DNA of 7,972 nucleotides from Anaerolineae bacterium (GCA_016928125.1 JAFGLK010000054.1:1-7972), one strand, 5' to 3'. Counted from the first letter of the stretch, positions 1-7,315 are shown. Numbers and translations are program-made. Notes: generated by a model not told the origin, from the letters alone.

Positions 1-2124
1 GCCATGGGCGGCGAAAAGCCCATGGACCTGGCCTATCTGAACGCGATCATCAAAAGCACCTACTTTCCGCCCTACGATCCCTGGTTCGCCGGCGGGTACA
101 TCAACTACTACTACTACGGCTGGGTGATTGTTGCCACGGTCATCAAGCTAACCGGCATTGTGCCCTGGGTGGCCTATAACCTGGTCCTGCCCACGTTCTT
201 CGCCCTGGTGGCCATGGGCGCGGCCTCGGTGGTCTACAATCTGATTCCGCCCGGTGATGATGAGGCAGGCTGGTTCCCGCGCGCTTGGCGCTTTGGACTC
301 GTGGGGGCCTGCCTCGTGGCTGTGGCGGGGAATCTGGGCGAGCTTCAGCTCCTGCTGCAGGGATTACAGCAACTCGGCGATAGTGTGGCGTTCAAGAGCA
401 GCATCCCTGGGCTGGTGCCCTTGGTCAAGGCGGTCGCCGGCCTTTGGGCTGTGCTGACCAAGGGGCAATCGCTGCCATTCCGCAGCGAGTGGTGGTATTG
501 GAACGCCAGCCGCATCATGCGCCATGGGGAGATCAACGAGTTTCCATTCTTCACCTTTCTGTACGCTGACCTGCACGCTCATCTCACGGCCATGCCGTTC
601 GCGCTCTTGGCCTTGGGATTGGCAACCAGCTTTGTGGTGCCGCGTGTGGGCACCTCGGCGCGACATGTCCACCAGGAGAGTGATGCCGCAACGGGCGGCA
701 GCCTCAGCCATCGCTTGGCGACTTGGTGGCGTCAGCTCGACTGGGGGCTTGGGCTGCAGTTGACGCTCGTGGCGCTCACCCTGGGCGAACTGTGGTGCAA
801 CAACTCGTGGGACTATCCCACCTATATGGGCATCACGCTGGTGGCTGTGGCCATTGGAATGTACAGCGCTACGCAACGCATCACCCAGAGCATGGTGGCA
901 CGCTTTGTGCTCTATGCCGGGTATGTGGTTCTCATGAGCCTGCTGCTCTTTAGGCCCTTCCACGCCAACTTTGGGTTGGCCTACTCAAGCGTAGAGCCCT
1001 GGAAGGGCGAGCGTACCTCGCTTGGGGCCTACCTACTCATTCATGGACCGGCCCTGTTCATCCTGGTCTCCTATTCGCTGGCGCTGCTCTTCGATCGCCG
1101 CCTGCGCCATACGCTGGCTAGGGCGTGGCGTGTGACCCTGGGTGCGGGCGAGCGACGCGCACGGGCCTGGCATCTATATGGCCTGCTGGTGCGCTGTCAG
1201 AGCCTGGGCTATGAGGCGATGTGGCTCTCTGTGGGCGGCCTGTTGGTCGTGGTCTTGGCGGCCTTGTGGGCCAAGGCTTGGGTGTTGTTGCTGGCCCTGC
1301 CCCTTCTCGCTTTGGCGGTATCTCTGGCGCTGACTCGGCGGGCCACGGCCCAACAACGCTTCACGACAGTGCTCATCGCCGCCGGCCTGGCGCTCACCTT
1401 GGCGGTTGAGTATGTGGTCATCAAGGGCGACATCGGCCGCATGAACACGGTGTTCAAGTTCTATCTTCAGGTCTGGATCATGTGGGGCATCGCCGGAGCG
1501 GTCGGGCTGGCCTATCTGGTGCGCCGCTCGCAGCGGCTGGGCAGCCTGTGGCCCTTCTGGCGCAACTTGCTCACGGTGTTGCTGATCAGCACCGCGCTCT
1601 ATCCGCTCTTTGCCACCCAGGGCAAGATCCGCGATCGGTGGGATCCGAACTTGCCGCCCAGCCTGGATGGCATGGCCTACATGACCACGGTGCGCTATCG
1701 CGACAACGATCGCGATCTGGTGCTTGAGCACGATCGCCAGGCCATCCTTTGGATGCAGGATCACATCGAGGGTTCGCCAGTCATCGCTGAGGCAAACACG
1801 CCTCTGTATCGTTGGGGCAACCGTGTTTCGATCTACACGGGCCTCCCGACTATCATCGGCTGGGACTGGCACCAGAAACAGCAACGCGCCGCTGTGAACG
1901 GCATTGTCGTGGATTGGCGCCTGCAGGATCTGCGCGACCTCTATAACACGCACGACCAGCAGGTGGCGCTCGATATTCTCCAGCGTTACCGCGTGGGCTA
2001 TATCTACGTAGGCGAGCTCGAACAGGCCTACTATGACCCCCAGGGCCTGGCCAAGTTTGGTGAGATGGTCGGCCGATATTTGGAGGTTGCTTATCAGCAG
2101 CCACCGGTGACGATCTACCGGGTG
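1..2124 (+). repeat. YYY module 1 (protein-level tandem repeat, N-terminus cut off)
   Basis: This is the first of three homologous modules in the window. It starts inside the GGEKPMDLAYLNAI block and ends at the TIYRVL strand that closes the soluble C-terminal region. It keeps all the family landmarks but is the most divergent at two of them: NNSWDYP where modules 2 and 3 have (I/L)NTWDLP, and DLHAH where the others have Pro before the last His. The YYYY-to-MNT distance is 445 residues, against 415 and 433 in the other modules, so it has the longest intervening loops. Confidence 0.85.
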
Positions 2125-4782
2125 CTCTCGTCGGGGGCCAGCCACACGACCAGGGCCCGACCCGAGCAGCCATTGAGCGCCACGATCGTGGAATGGCTCC
2201 AGCGGCATTGGATCGGTGGGTCGGTCAAGGCACAAGCACCCGAGAAAAGACCCTCCGGCGATCTGATCGCCGCCTTTGAGGAGCCTGATCTGATGCTGGA
2301 TCGCCCGGTTGAGGATTTGCCGGTATTGAAGGATCGGGCCTGGAATCAGCCGGCCAACGCAACCGCCTGGAACGCAGTGCTCTGCTGGTGGCTCGTCTTG
2401 CAGTGTATCGGTTTGGCCGTCTGGCCCATGGTTGCGCGCGCTTTCGGCTGCTTTGCCGATCGTGGTTATGCGCTCAGCAAGGGCATGGGGCTCTTGGTGG
2501 TGAGCTACCTCGTCTGGATCGGCTCGAGCATGCGCCTGTTCGCCAACAGCCCGCCCGCGGCCTGGCTCGCGCTGCTTGCGCTGGGGGCGTGTTCTTTTTT
2601 TCTCTGGCGCCGACAGCGCCCCGCCCTGGGGTCTGATGTCGCATTCAACCGACGCCTGGTGTTGGTGGAAGAAGCGCTCTTTACCCTGGCTTTTGGGGCG
2701 TTCATCGGCCTACGTATCTTGAATCCCGATCTCTGGCAGCCCTGGTTCGGCGGCGAAAAGATGATGGAGATCGCCTTTCTGAACGCCGTCACCAAGTCGG
2801 CCTACATGCCACCCTACGATCCCTATTTTTCCGGCGGATACATCAACTACTACTACTATGGCTATTTCATCGTCTCGACGCTCGTCAAGCTCACCGGCAT
2901 CCGCCCCGAGGTGGCTTTCAATCTCGCGGTACCGACCTTTTTCGCGCTGACGGTCGTGCATGCCTTTGGGCTGGCGTATCACCTGAGTGGCGGTCGCCGG
3001 GCCGTGGGGTCGCCGCCTTCGAGGGCCCACGCCCAAGCGGTCCAGGCTGGCCTGGCCAGTGGCCTGTTCGTGGCGATCATGGGCAATCTGAGCGCGCCCA
3101 TTCAGTGGCTCGAGTGGCTGGCCCGAGCGGGTGGCGCGACGTTCAATGACTACCAAGCAACCTGGGCAGATGTGAACCATCTGATCCAGGGGCTAGCCAT
3201 GGTGCTGCGCGGCACTGCGGAACTGCCCCCCTTTGACTATTGGTATCGCGCTACCCGGGTCATCCCATTCACCATCAATGAGTTCCCCTTTTTCAGCTTT
3301 CTATTCGCTGACTTGCATCCACACATGATGGCCATCCCGTTCACTTTGCTGGCCGTGGCCCTTGCCCTGGCGCTCATCAGAGACACGCGGTTCGGTGGGT
3401 TGCGCGGCCCTCTGCGCTGGCTATTCCTCTGCATCGCGGTGGGCGCCTTGGGCGTGATCAACACGTGGGATCTGCCCCTTTTCTGGGGCGTTCTATGTAT
3501 GGCAATGCTCTATCGAGGATACCGCCTCGCACGAGGGCGAGGACTGCTGGTGGCGACGCTTGCTTTTTTCCTCTTCGTGCTGGCAGCACTCATGCTTTAT
3601 GCGCCTTTCTATGCGCACTATCGGGCCCAATACGTGGGGATCGAGTGGGTGCCAAGTGCCGAGCGATCAGAGATCGCGCCCTTTCTCGTGATCTGGGGCC
3701 TGTTCATCTTTCTGATCCTGTCTATCGAGGGGCTATGGCTCACAGAGGCACAGGCCTGGCGCCGACTGCGAGCTATCGCCGCGCGAGTCGGCTGGCGATC
3801 GACTTGCCGCCGTCTATGGGCGGTGAGCCGCATGGGGATCATACGCATGCTTTTGGGCTCCGTTCTGCTTGCCGGAGGGGCGACAGCAGGCGTATACTGG
3901 GTGTCTCAGGGGATGTTCGTGCTCGCCCTACTGGCTCTGATGTTGGGTTTGGCCGCGTGCGCTTGGTTCCAGAGCGGCCGCGATGAGTTGGCTTTTCTGC
4001 GTCGCTTCTTGATCCTGGCCGCCGTGGGGACCCTTCTGGGCATCGAGATCGTCTATATGAGAGACTTTTTGTCCGGTGGCGAGTGGCGCCGCATGAACAC
4101 GATCTTCAAGTTCTATACCCAGGTCTGGGTGATTCTGGGCCTGGCCTGTGGCAGCCTCTTCCCCTGGCTCTGGAGACGAGTCTCAGTCAGCTGGTACCGA
4201 GGTCTGTGGCGTGGCGCTTTTGGCATTCTCTTGGCTGGCTCGCTGCTCTATACGGCGCTGGCGATCCCGGTGCGCGTGAACGAGCGGCTTGCTAGCGCCT
4301 GGCCCCCTCGGGGGACGTTGGATGGCACGGCCTATATGCATGTTGGGATCTACTATTGGCCCGACCCGAATCAGGGCATCGAGCTTTGGTACGAACGAGA
4401 GGCCATCGAGTGGCTGTGGGAGAATGTCTCCGGCACGCCCGTGCTTGTGGAAGCACCAATCGGGTTCTACCGCGAGGGCGGGCTGAAGGTCACATCCTAC
4501 ACGGGGCTGCCGACGCTGGTCGGCTTTCATGAACGTGAACAGCGCCCTTGGGATCAGGTGGACGTGCGTGAACGCGACGCGGAGGCGATCTACACAACCA
4601 CAGATGGTGACCACCTGCTCGAGATACTGGACCGCTACCAGGTGCGTTACATCTATGTGGGGCAGCTCGAGCGCGCGCTCTATGCGGAGGCTGGCCTCGC
4701 CAAGTTCGCCGAACTCGAGCAGAGTGGGCGCATGGAGCGGGTCTTCCAAAACGAAAAGGTGGAGATCTTTCACGTGGTCTAG
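1..4782 (+). CDS. Double-module DUF2298 / Chlor_Arch_YYY integral membrane protein (5' partial)
   Basis: The reading frame is open from base 1 to TAG at 4780-4782, giving 1593 visible residues. The first ATG (position 4) lies inside the conserved GGEKPMD block, so the real start is upstream. Against the complete neighbour at 4820-7240, at least 120 residues are missing. Counting from M at base 4, the protein has two homologous modules. Module 1 shows YYYYG (35-39), NEFPFF then DLHAH (178-193), WDYP (269-272), RMNTVFKFY (479-487), TGLPT (612-616) and YIYVG (666-670). Module 2 shows the same series at 949-953, 1092-1107, 1155-1158, 1363-1371, 1500-1504 and 1549-1553, with DLHPH and WDLP. Each module is a long run of hydrophobic segments ending in a soluble region of about 200 residues. 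A polar linker spans roughly 708-788. The family has no proven function known to me; a GT-C-like role in surface glycan assembly is inference. The family assignment is firm. Confidence 0.9.
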   Translation, partial: AMGGEKPMDLAYLNAIIKSTYFPPYDPWFAGGYINYYYYGWVIVATVIKLTGIVPWVAYNLVLPTFFALVAMGAASVVYNLIPPGDDEAGWFPRAWRFGLVGACLVAVAGNLGELQLLLQGLQQLGDSVAFKSSIPGLVPLVKAVAGLWAVLTKGQSLPFRSEWWYWNASRIMRHGEINEFPFFTFLYADLHAHLTAMPFALLALGLATSFVVPRVGTSARHVHQESDAATGGSLSHRLATWWRQLDWGLGLQLTLVALTLGELWCNNSWDYPTYMGITLVAVAIGMYSATQRITQSMVARFVLYAGYVVLMSLLLFRPFHANFGLAYSSVEPWKGERTSLGAYLLIHGPALFILVSYSLALLFDRRLRHTLARAWRVTLGAGERRARAWHLYGLLVRCQSLGYEAMWLSVGGLLVVVLAALWAKAWVLLLALPLLALAVSLALTRRATAQQRFTTVLIAAGLALTLAVEYVVIKGDIGRMNTVFKFYLQVWIMWGIAGAVGLAYLVRRSQRLGSLWPFWRNLLTVLLISTALYPLFATQGKIRDRWDPNLPPSLDGMAYMTTVRYRDNDRDLVLEHDRQAILWMQDHIEGSPVIAEANTPLYRWGNRVSIYTGLPTIIGWDWHQKQQRAAVNGIVVDWRLQDLRDLYNTHDQQVALDILQRYRVGYIYVGELEQAYYDPQGLAKFGEMVGRYLEVAYQQPPVTIYRVLSSGASHTTRARPEQPLSATIVEWLQRHWIGGSVKAQAPEKRPSGDLIAAFEEPDLMLDRPVEDLPVLKDRAWNQPANATAWNAVLCWWLVLQCIGLAVWPMVARAFGCFADRGYALSKGMGLLVVSYLVWIGSSMRLFANSPPAAWLALLALGACSFFLWRRQRPALGSDVAFNRRLVLVEEALFTLAFGAFIGLRILNPDLWQPWFGGEKMMEIAFLNAVTKSAYMPPYDPYFSGGYINYYYYGYFIVSTLVKLTGIRPEVAFNLAVPTFFALTVVHAFGLAYHLSGGRRAVGSPPSRAHAQAVQAGLASGLFVAIMGNLSAPIQWLEWLARAGGATFNDYQATWADVNHLIQGLAMVLRGTAELPPFDYWYRATRVIPFTINEFPFFSFLFADLHPHMMAIPFTLLAVALALALIRDTRFGGLRGPLRWLFLCIAVGALGVINTWDLPLFWGVLCMAMLYRGYRLARGRGLLVATLAFFLFVLAALMLYAPFYAHYRAQYVGIEWVPSAERSEIAPFLVIWGLFIFLILSIEGLWLTEAQAWRRLRAIAARVGWRSTCRRLWAVSRMGIIRMLLGSVLLAGGATAGVYWVSQGMFVLALLALMLGLAACAWFQSGRDELAFLRRFLILAAVGTLLGIEIVYMRDFLSGGEWRRMNTIFKFYTQVWVILGLACGSLFPWLWRRVSVSWYRGLWRGAFGILLAGSLLYTALAIPVRVNERLASAWPPRGTLDGTAYMHVGIYYWPDPNQGIELWYEREAIEWLWENVSGTPVLVEAPIGFYREGGLKVTSYTGLPTLVGFHEREQRPWDQVDVRERDAEAIYTTTDGDHLLEILDRYQVRYIYVGQLERALYAEAGLAKFAELEQSGRMERVFQNEKVEIFHVV
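2125..2364 (+). other. Polar inter-module linker of the double YYY protein
   Basis: Roughly residues 708-788 are rich in charged residues, Pro, Ser and Thr, with no long hydrophobic stretch (for example KAQAPEKRPSGD and EEPDLMLDRPVEDLPVLKD). The stretch lies between the soluble tail of module 1 and the first membrane helix of module 2. I see no TPR signature or other known domain in it. It most likely acts as a flexible or extended connector on the same membrane face as the module 1 tail. Confidence 0.6.
2365..4779 (+). repeat. YYY module 2 (protein-level tandem repeat, complete)
   Basis: This is the second module of the fused protein. It begins with a hydrophobic helix (AWNAVLCWWLVLQC) and the family's DRGYALSKGMGLL segment near residue 820, matching DRGLAFARPVGLL near the start of the single-module protein downstream. 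It therefore carries the complete N-terminal part that module 1 lacks in this window. It ends with VEIFHVV directly at the stop codon, so nothing follows the module. Protein similarity to module 1 is obvious at every landmark. At DNA level only short blocks are identical, so the duplication is old. Confidence 0.87.
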
Positions 4783-4796
4783 CGCTTTGGCGCTGG
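4779..4796 (+). other. Short hairpin overlapping the stop codon of the first gene
   Basis: AGCGC (4781-4785) and GCGCT (4790-4794) are perfect inverted repeats around a TTTG loop. In RNA the stem can extend by a U-G pair and a C-G pair to 7 bp. No U-run follows, so this is not a standard intrinsic terminator. The next gene starts 37 nt after the stop, which suggests cotranscription. The hairpin is short enough to be chance in GC-rich DNA. Confidence 0.3.
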
Positions 4797-4807
4797 ACGA
4801 GATGTGA

Positions 4808-4812
4808 AGAGG
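4808..4812 (+). promoter_or_regulatory. Ribosome binding site deciding the TTG start of the second gene
   Basis: AGAGG sits 7 nt upstream of the TTG at 4820. The third gene has the same AGAGG with the same 7-nt spacing before its ATG, which supports TTG as the true initiator. The reading frame from this TTG also begins exactly at the family's first hydrophobic helix. Confidence 0.7.
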
Positions 4813-4819
4813 ACAGACA

Positions 4820-7240
4820 TTGGCATTTCAACTCCTGGCTTGGTGGCTCGCCTTGCAGCTCGTGGCGCTGGTTGGGCTGCCCTTTACGTTGCGGCTGCTG
4901 CGTTTTCTGCCTGACCGCGGCCTCGCTTTTGCGCGCCCCGTAGGGCTTCTGCTCACGGTCTATCTCTTCTGGTTGCTGACGTCTCTGGGGGTGATCCAGA
5001 ACACGCGCGCCCAGATCGTATTCGTGCTGCTTCTGGTGGCCGGGGTTTCTCTGGTTCTCTTGTCAAGAGATCGCTCTCTGTACGCCGAGCTTGCTGCGCG
5101 CTGGCGACTCTTGCTCGTCGTGGAAGGCCTCTTCCTGGTGGCGTTCACCTCTTTTGGCGTCTTCCGAGCCTATAACCCCGACATCGCTGCCACCGAAAAG
5201 CCGATGGAATTCGCCTTTATCAACGCGATTCTGCGCAGCAAGACCTTCCCACCCCATGATCCCTGGCTTTCCGGCTACTCGATCAGCTACTACTACCTGG
5301 GCTATGTGATGGTTGCGATGCTCACCAAGCTCTCCGGCCTTGCGAGCGACTACACTTTCAACCTAGCGGGCATCACGCTCTTTGCGCTCACAGTGACGGG
5401 CGCTTTTGGCGTCACCTACAATCTCGTCGCGGCCGCCCAGGACGACCGCAGCGCTGTAGGGCAGGCCACACGATTCGTCGCCAGCCGCATCGGGATCGCG
5501 GTCGGGCTGCTGGCCTCCGTTCTCGTAGCCCTCATGGGCAACCTGGAGGGCATCGTTGAACTGATCCGAGCGCACGGGGGCGGCTCTGAGGCGCTCTGGC
5601 GGTGGCTGGACGTGAAGAACCTGCGAGCCACGCCGCCCAGCGCAACGTGGTATCCCGATGACATGTGGTGGTGGTGGCGCGCCTCGCGAGTGATCCATGA
5701 TCGCGACGCGCTGGGTCAGTCGATGGAAGTCATCGACGAGTTCCCCTTTTTCAGTTTCCTGTTGGGCGACAACCATCCGCACGTTCTGACGTTGCCCTTT
5801 GTGCTCTTGGCGCTGGCCCTCGCCCTCAACGTGCTCCTGAGTCGCTTCACGGCCCAGCAGATGACTGGGCACGAGGGCGAGGGCACAGGTCCCGGCCAGG
5901 GCCTCGTCGGTTTCCTGCATAGTCTGTGGCCTGGAGGGCTACTGGACTGGCTGCTTTGGGGGCTCTGTCTGGGCGCGATAGGCTTTCTCAATACCTGGGA
6001 TCTGCCCATCTATTGGGGCATCTTTCTGTTGGCCTATGCTATACGCCATCAGCTCGATCGCAAGGCAGGAACTGGCTGGCTCTCCGATGTCGTGTCGTTG
6101 GGTCTCATCTTGCTCGCCTTGGGTGTGGGCCTCTGCTTCCCGTTTTTCCTGAGCTTCCGCTCCCAGGCTGCGGGCATCGGCCTGGTGGGCGCCATCAAGA
6201 CGCGCCTGCATCAGTATCTGCTGATGATGGGCGTGTTTGTCTATCTCCTCGCAGGCTACCTCATAGCTCTCTGGGCGCGTTACGCTCGGTGCAGCCGCGA
6301 GGAGCGCAGGCTGCCGCTCCTGGCTCAGATCGTAGGCGGCCTCTGTGGGGCGGCCGCCCTTTTCTGTGTCTTGCAGGAATGGTGGACAGCCAGCCTGTGC
6401 TTGGCGCTAATCGGGCTGGCGGCTGTGCTGCTCGTCTGGGGTAGCCGCCCCAGGGCCGCAGACGAGCTCAACCAGGACATCCGCCTCAGAAAGAGTACGC
6501 TGTTCGCTCTGCTCTTGACGATCTCCGGCTTTTTGCTTACGGTCAGCGTCGAGTTTATCTTTCTGCGCGATACCTTTGGCACGCGCATGAACACGGTCTT
6601 CAAGTTCTACTATCAAGCCTGGGTGCTTCTCGGGTTGGGCTCGGCCTACGCGGTGTATGATGTGCTCTTTCGGGCTCGTCCGGGCGGCGTGCTCGCGCGT
6701 ATCCTGAGTTCGCTATGGGGAGTGGGCGCTCTGCTGTTGATTGTAGCGGGTCTCAGCTATACCGTGGCGGCGACGGCCAGCAAGGCGGGAGGCTTTCGGG
6801 GACAGCCGAGCCTCGACGGGACTCGCTACATAGCTCAGTACCGCCCTGATGACTATGCAGCCATCCAGTGGCTGCAAGAGCATGCCCCGGAGGATGCCGT
6901 GATGCTCGAGGCGCCTGGCGGCTCTTACTCTGAGTATAACTGGGTGTCGGCGCACACGGGGATCCCCACCCTGCTGGGTTGGGGAGGGCACGAGCTGCAA
7001 TGGCGGGGCAACTATGACGAGCCCGGGCAGCGCGAGCCCGATATCGCCAGCATCTACCAGAGCACCGATGCCCGCGTGGCGGCGGCCCTCATCAGGGCCT
7101 ATGGGATCGACTATGTCTATCTAGGACAGCTCGAGCGCAGCAAGTATCGGCTCGCCCAGCCTATGGTGGCCAAGTTTGACCGCATCATGACACGCGCCTA
7201 TGAGAACAACTCAGTGATCATCTTTGGCTGGCCAGAATAG
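4820..7240 (+). CDS. Single-module DUF2298 / Chlor_Arch_YYY integral membrane protein
   Basis: This is a complete 806-residue protein, within the usual single-module length of about 700-900. It starts at TTG, chosen for the AGAGG site 7 nt upstream and because translation opens directly with a hydrophobic helix (FQLLAWWLALQLVAL). Landmarks are DRGLAF near residue 32, NPDI...EKPMEFAFINA before YYYLG (157-161), DEFPFFSFL with DNHPH (306-321), LNTWDLP (W393-P396), RMNTVFKFY (589-597), TGIPTLLGW (from 713) and YVYLG (765-769). Many hydrophobic segments fill residues 1 to about 660, and the final 150 or so residues look soluble. It differs from the upstream modules in having YSISYYYLG instead of YINYYYYG, and Asn in place of Leu in DxHxH. 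It lies 37 nt after the double-module gene and is probably cotranscribed with it. Function is unproven; a role in membrane glycan or lipid-linked-sugar chemistry is inferred from GT-C-like architecture and the neighbour. Confidence 0.92.
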   Translation: MAFQLLAWWLALQLVALVGLPFTLRLLRFLPDRGLAFARPVGLLLTVYLFWLLTSLGVIQNTRAQIVFVLLLVAGVSLVLLSRDRSLYAELAARWRLLLVVEGLFLVAFTSFGVFRAYNPDIAATEKPMEFAFINAILRSKTFPPHDPWLSGYSISYYYLGYVMVAMLTKLSGLASDYTFNLAGITLFALTVTGAFGVTYNLVAAAQDDRSAVGQATRFVASRIGIAVGLLASVLVALMGNLEGIVELIRAHGGGSEALWRWLDVKNLRATPPSATWYPDDMWWWWRASRVIHDRDALGQSMEVIDEFPFFSFLLGDNHPHVLTLPFVLLALALALNVLLSRFTAQQMTGHEGEGTGPGQGLVGFLHSLWPGGLLDWLLWGLCLGAIGFLNTWDLPIYWGIFLLAYAIRHQLDRKAGTGWLSDVVSLGLILLALGVGLCFPFFLSFRSQAAGIGLVGAIKTRLHQYLLMMGVFVYLLAGYLIALWARYARCSREERRLPLLAQIVGGLCGAAALFCVLQEWWTASLCLALIGLAAVLLVWGSRPRAADELNQDIRLRKSTLFALLLTISGFLLTVSVEFIFLRDTFGTRMNTVFKFYYQAWVLLGLGSAYAVYDVLFRARPGGVLARILSSLWGVGALLLIVAGLSYTVAATASKAGGFRGQPSLDGTRYIAQYRPDDYAAIQWLQEHAPEDAVMLEAPGGSYSEYNWVSAHTGIPTLLGWGGHELQWRGNYDEPGQREPDIASIYQSTDARVAAALIRAYGIDYVYLGQLERSKYRLAQPMVAKFDRIMTRAYENNSVIIFGWPE

Positions 7241-7250
7241 TCAACAACTG

Positions 7251-7259
7251 TGCTATAAT
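7251..7259 (+). promoter_or_regulatory. Extended -10 promoter element for the third gene
   Basis: TGC followed by TATAAT (7254-7259) is a perfect extended -10 box, 11 nt after the stop of the second gene. No good -35 hexamer is visible at 16-18 nt spacing (the sequence there is near GCCAGA), but extended -10 promoters can work without one. Predicted transcription starts near 7266, giving a leader of about 97 nt. An AT-rich box this close to consensus is unlikely by chance in such GC-rich DNA. Start site and use are not proven. Confidence 0.6.
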
Positions 7260-7266
7260 CTGCCTT

Positions 7267-7292
7267 GTGCGTTCTGCGCGTTTGCGTAGCAC
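7267..7292 (+). other. Potential 5' leader hairpin 1
   Basis: CTGCGC (7274-7279) pairs with GCGTAG (7284-7289), with one G-U pair, around a GTTT loop. The flanking GTG (7267-7269) can pair with CAC (7290-7292) across a 4-nt bulge. It would sit at the very 5' end of the transcript predicted from the extended -10 box. A protective 5' stem is possible; no known riboswitch or leader family was recognised. Confidence 0.35.
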
Positions 7293-7295
7293 CTA

Positions 7296-7315
7296 GGCTG
7301 GAGCGCGCTCCGGTC
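7296..7315 (+). other. Potential leader hairpin 2 around a perfect 12-bp palindrome
   Basis: GGAGCGCGCTCC (7300-7311) is a perfect palindrome. As RNA it can form an 8-bp stem from 7296 to 7315 including two G-U pairs, with a CGCG loop. As DNA it could equally be a dimeric regulator's operator, located just downstream of the predicted start site. No T-run follows, so it is not a classic intrinsic terminator. Confidence 0.4.

Noticed and set aside
4..6. ATG at position 4 as the start of the first gene
   Set aside because: It falls inside the conserved GGEKPM block. Module 2 and the downstream protein show that well over 100 family residues should precede it, and the frame is open to base 1.
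106..117. TAC trinucleotide run as a microsatellite
   Set aside because: It is the codon run for the conserved YYYY motif. The same run recurs at the same place in the other modules, with TAT or CTG in the fourth codon, so it reflects protein selection.
364..963. 199-codon open frame on the minus strand
   Set aside because: It is antisense to module 1, with the same Arg/Gln/His-rich composition and no domain or convincing ribosome site.
1174..2235. 353-codon open frame on the minus strand
   Set aside because: It lies wholly antisense to conserved YYY-module sequence. Its translation is low-complexity, rich in Arg, Gln, His and Pro as expected from the complement of GC-rich codons, and shows no recognisable domain.
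2595..2601. Run of seven T in GC-rich DNA as a possible programmed frameshift or sequencing slip
   Set aside because: It encodes FF in a membrane helix, and the frame continues with correct family motifs on both sides, so nothing indicates a shift.
3465..3986. 173-codon open frame on the plus strand in another frame
   Set aside because: It overlaps the second module in a different frame, where the main frame shows conserved family motifs; the alternative product is Arg/Ala-rich without homology.
5363..5920. 185-codon open frame on the minus strand
   Set aside because: It is antisense to the strongly supported single-module gene and has shadow-type composition.
7296..7315. Palindromic stem as an intrinsic terminator of the YYY genes
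   Set aside because: No T-rich tract follows, and it lies downstream of a strong -10 box that appears to start the next transcript.
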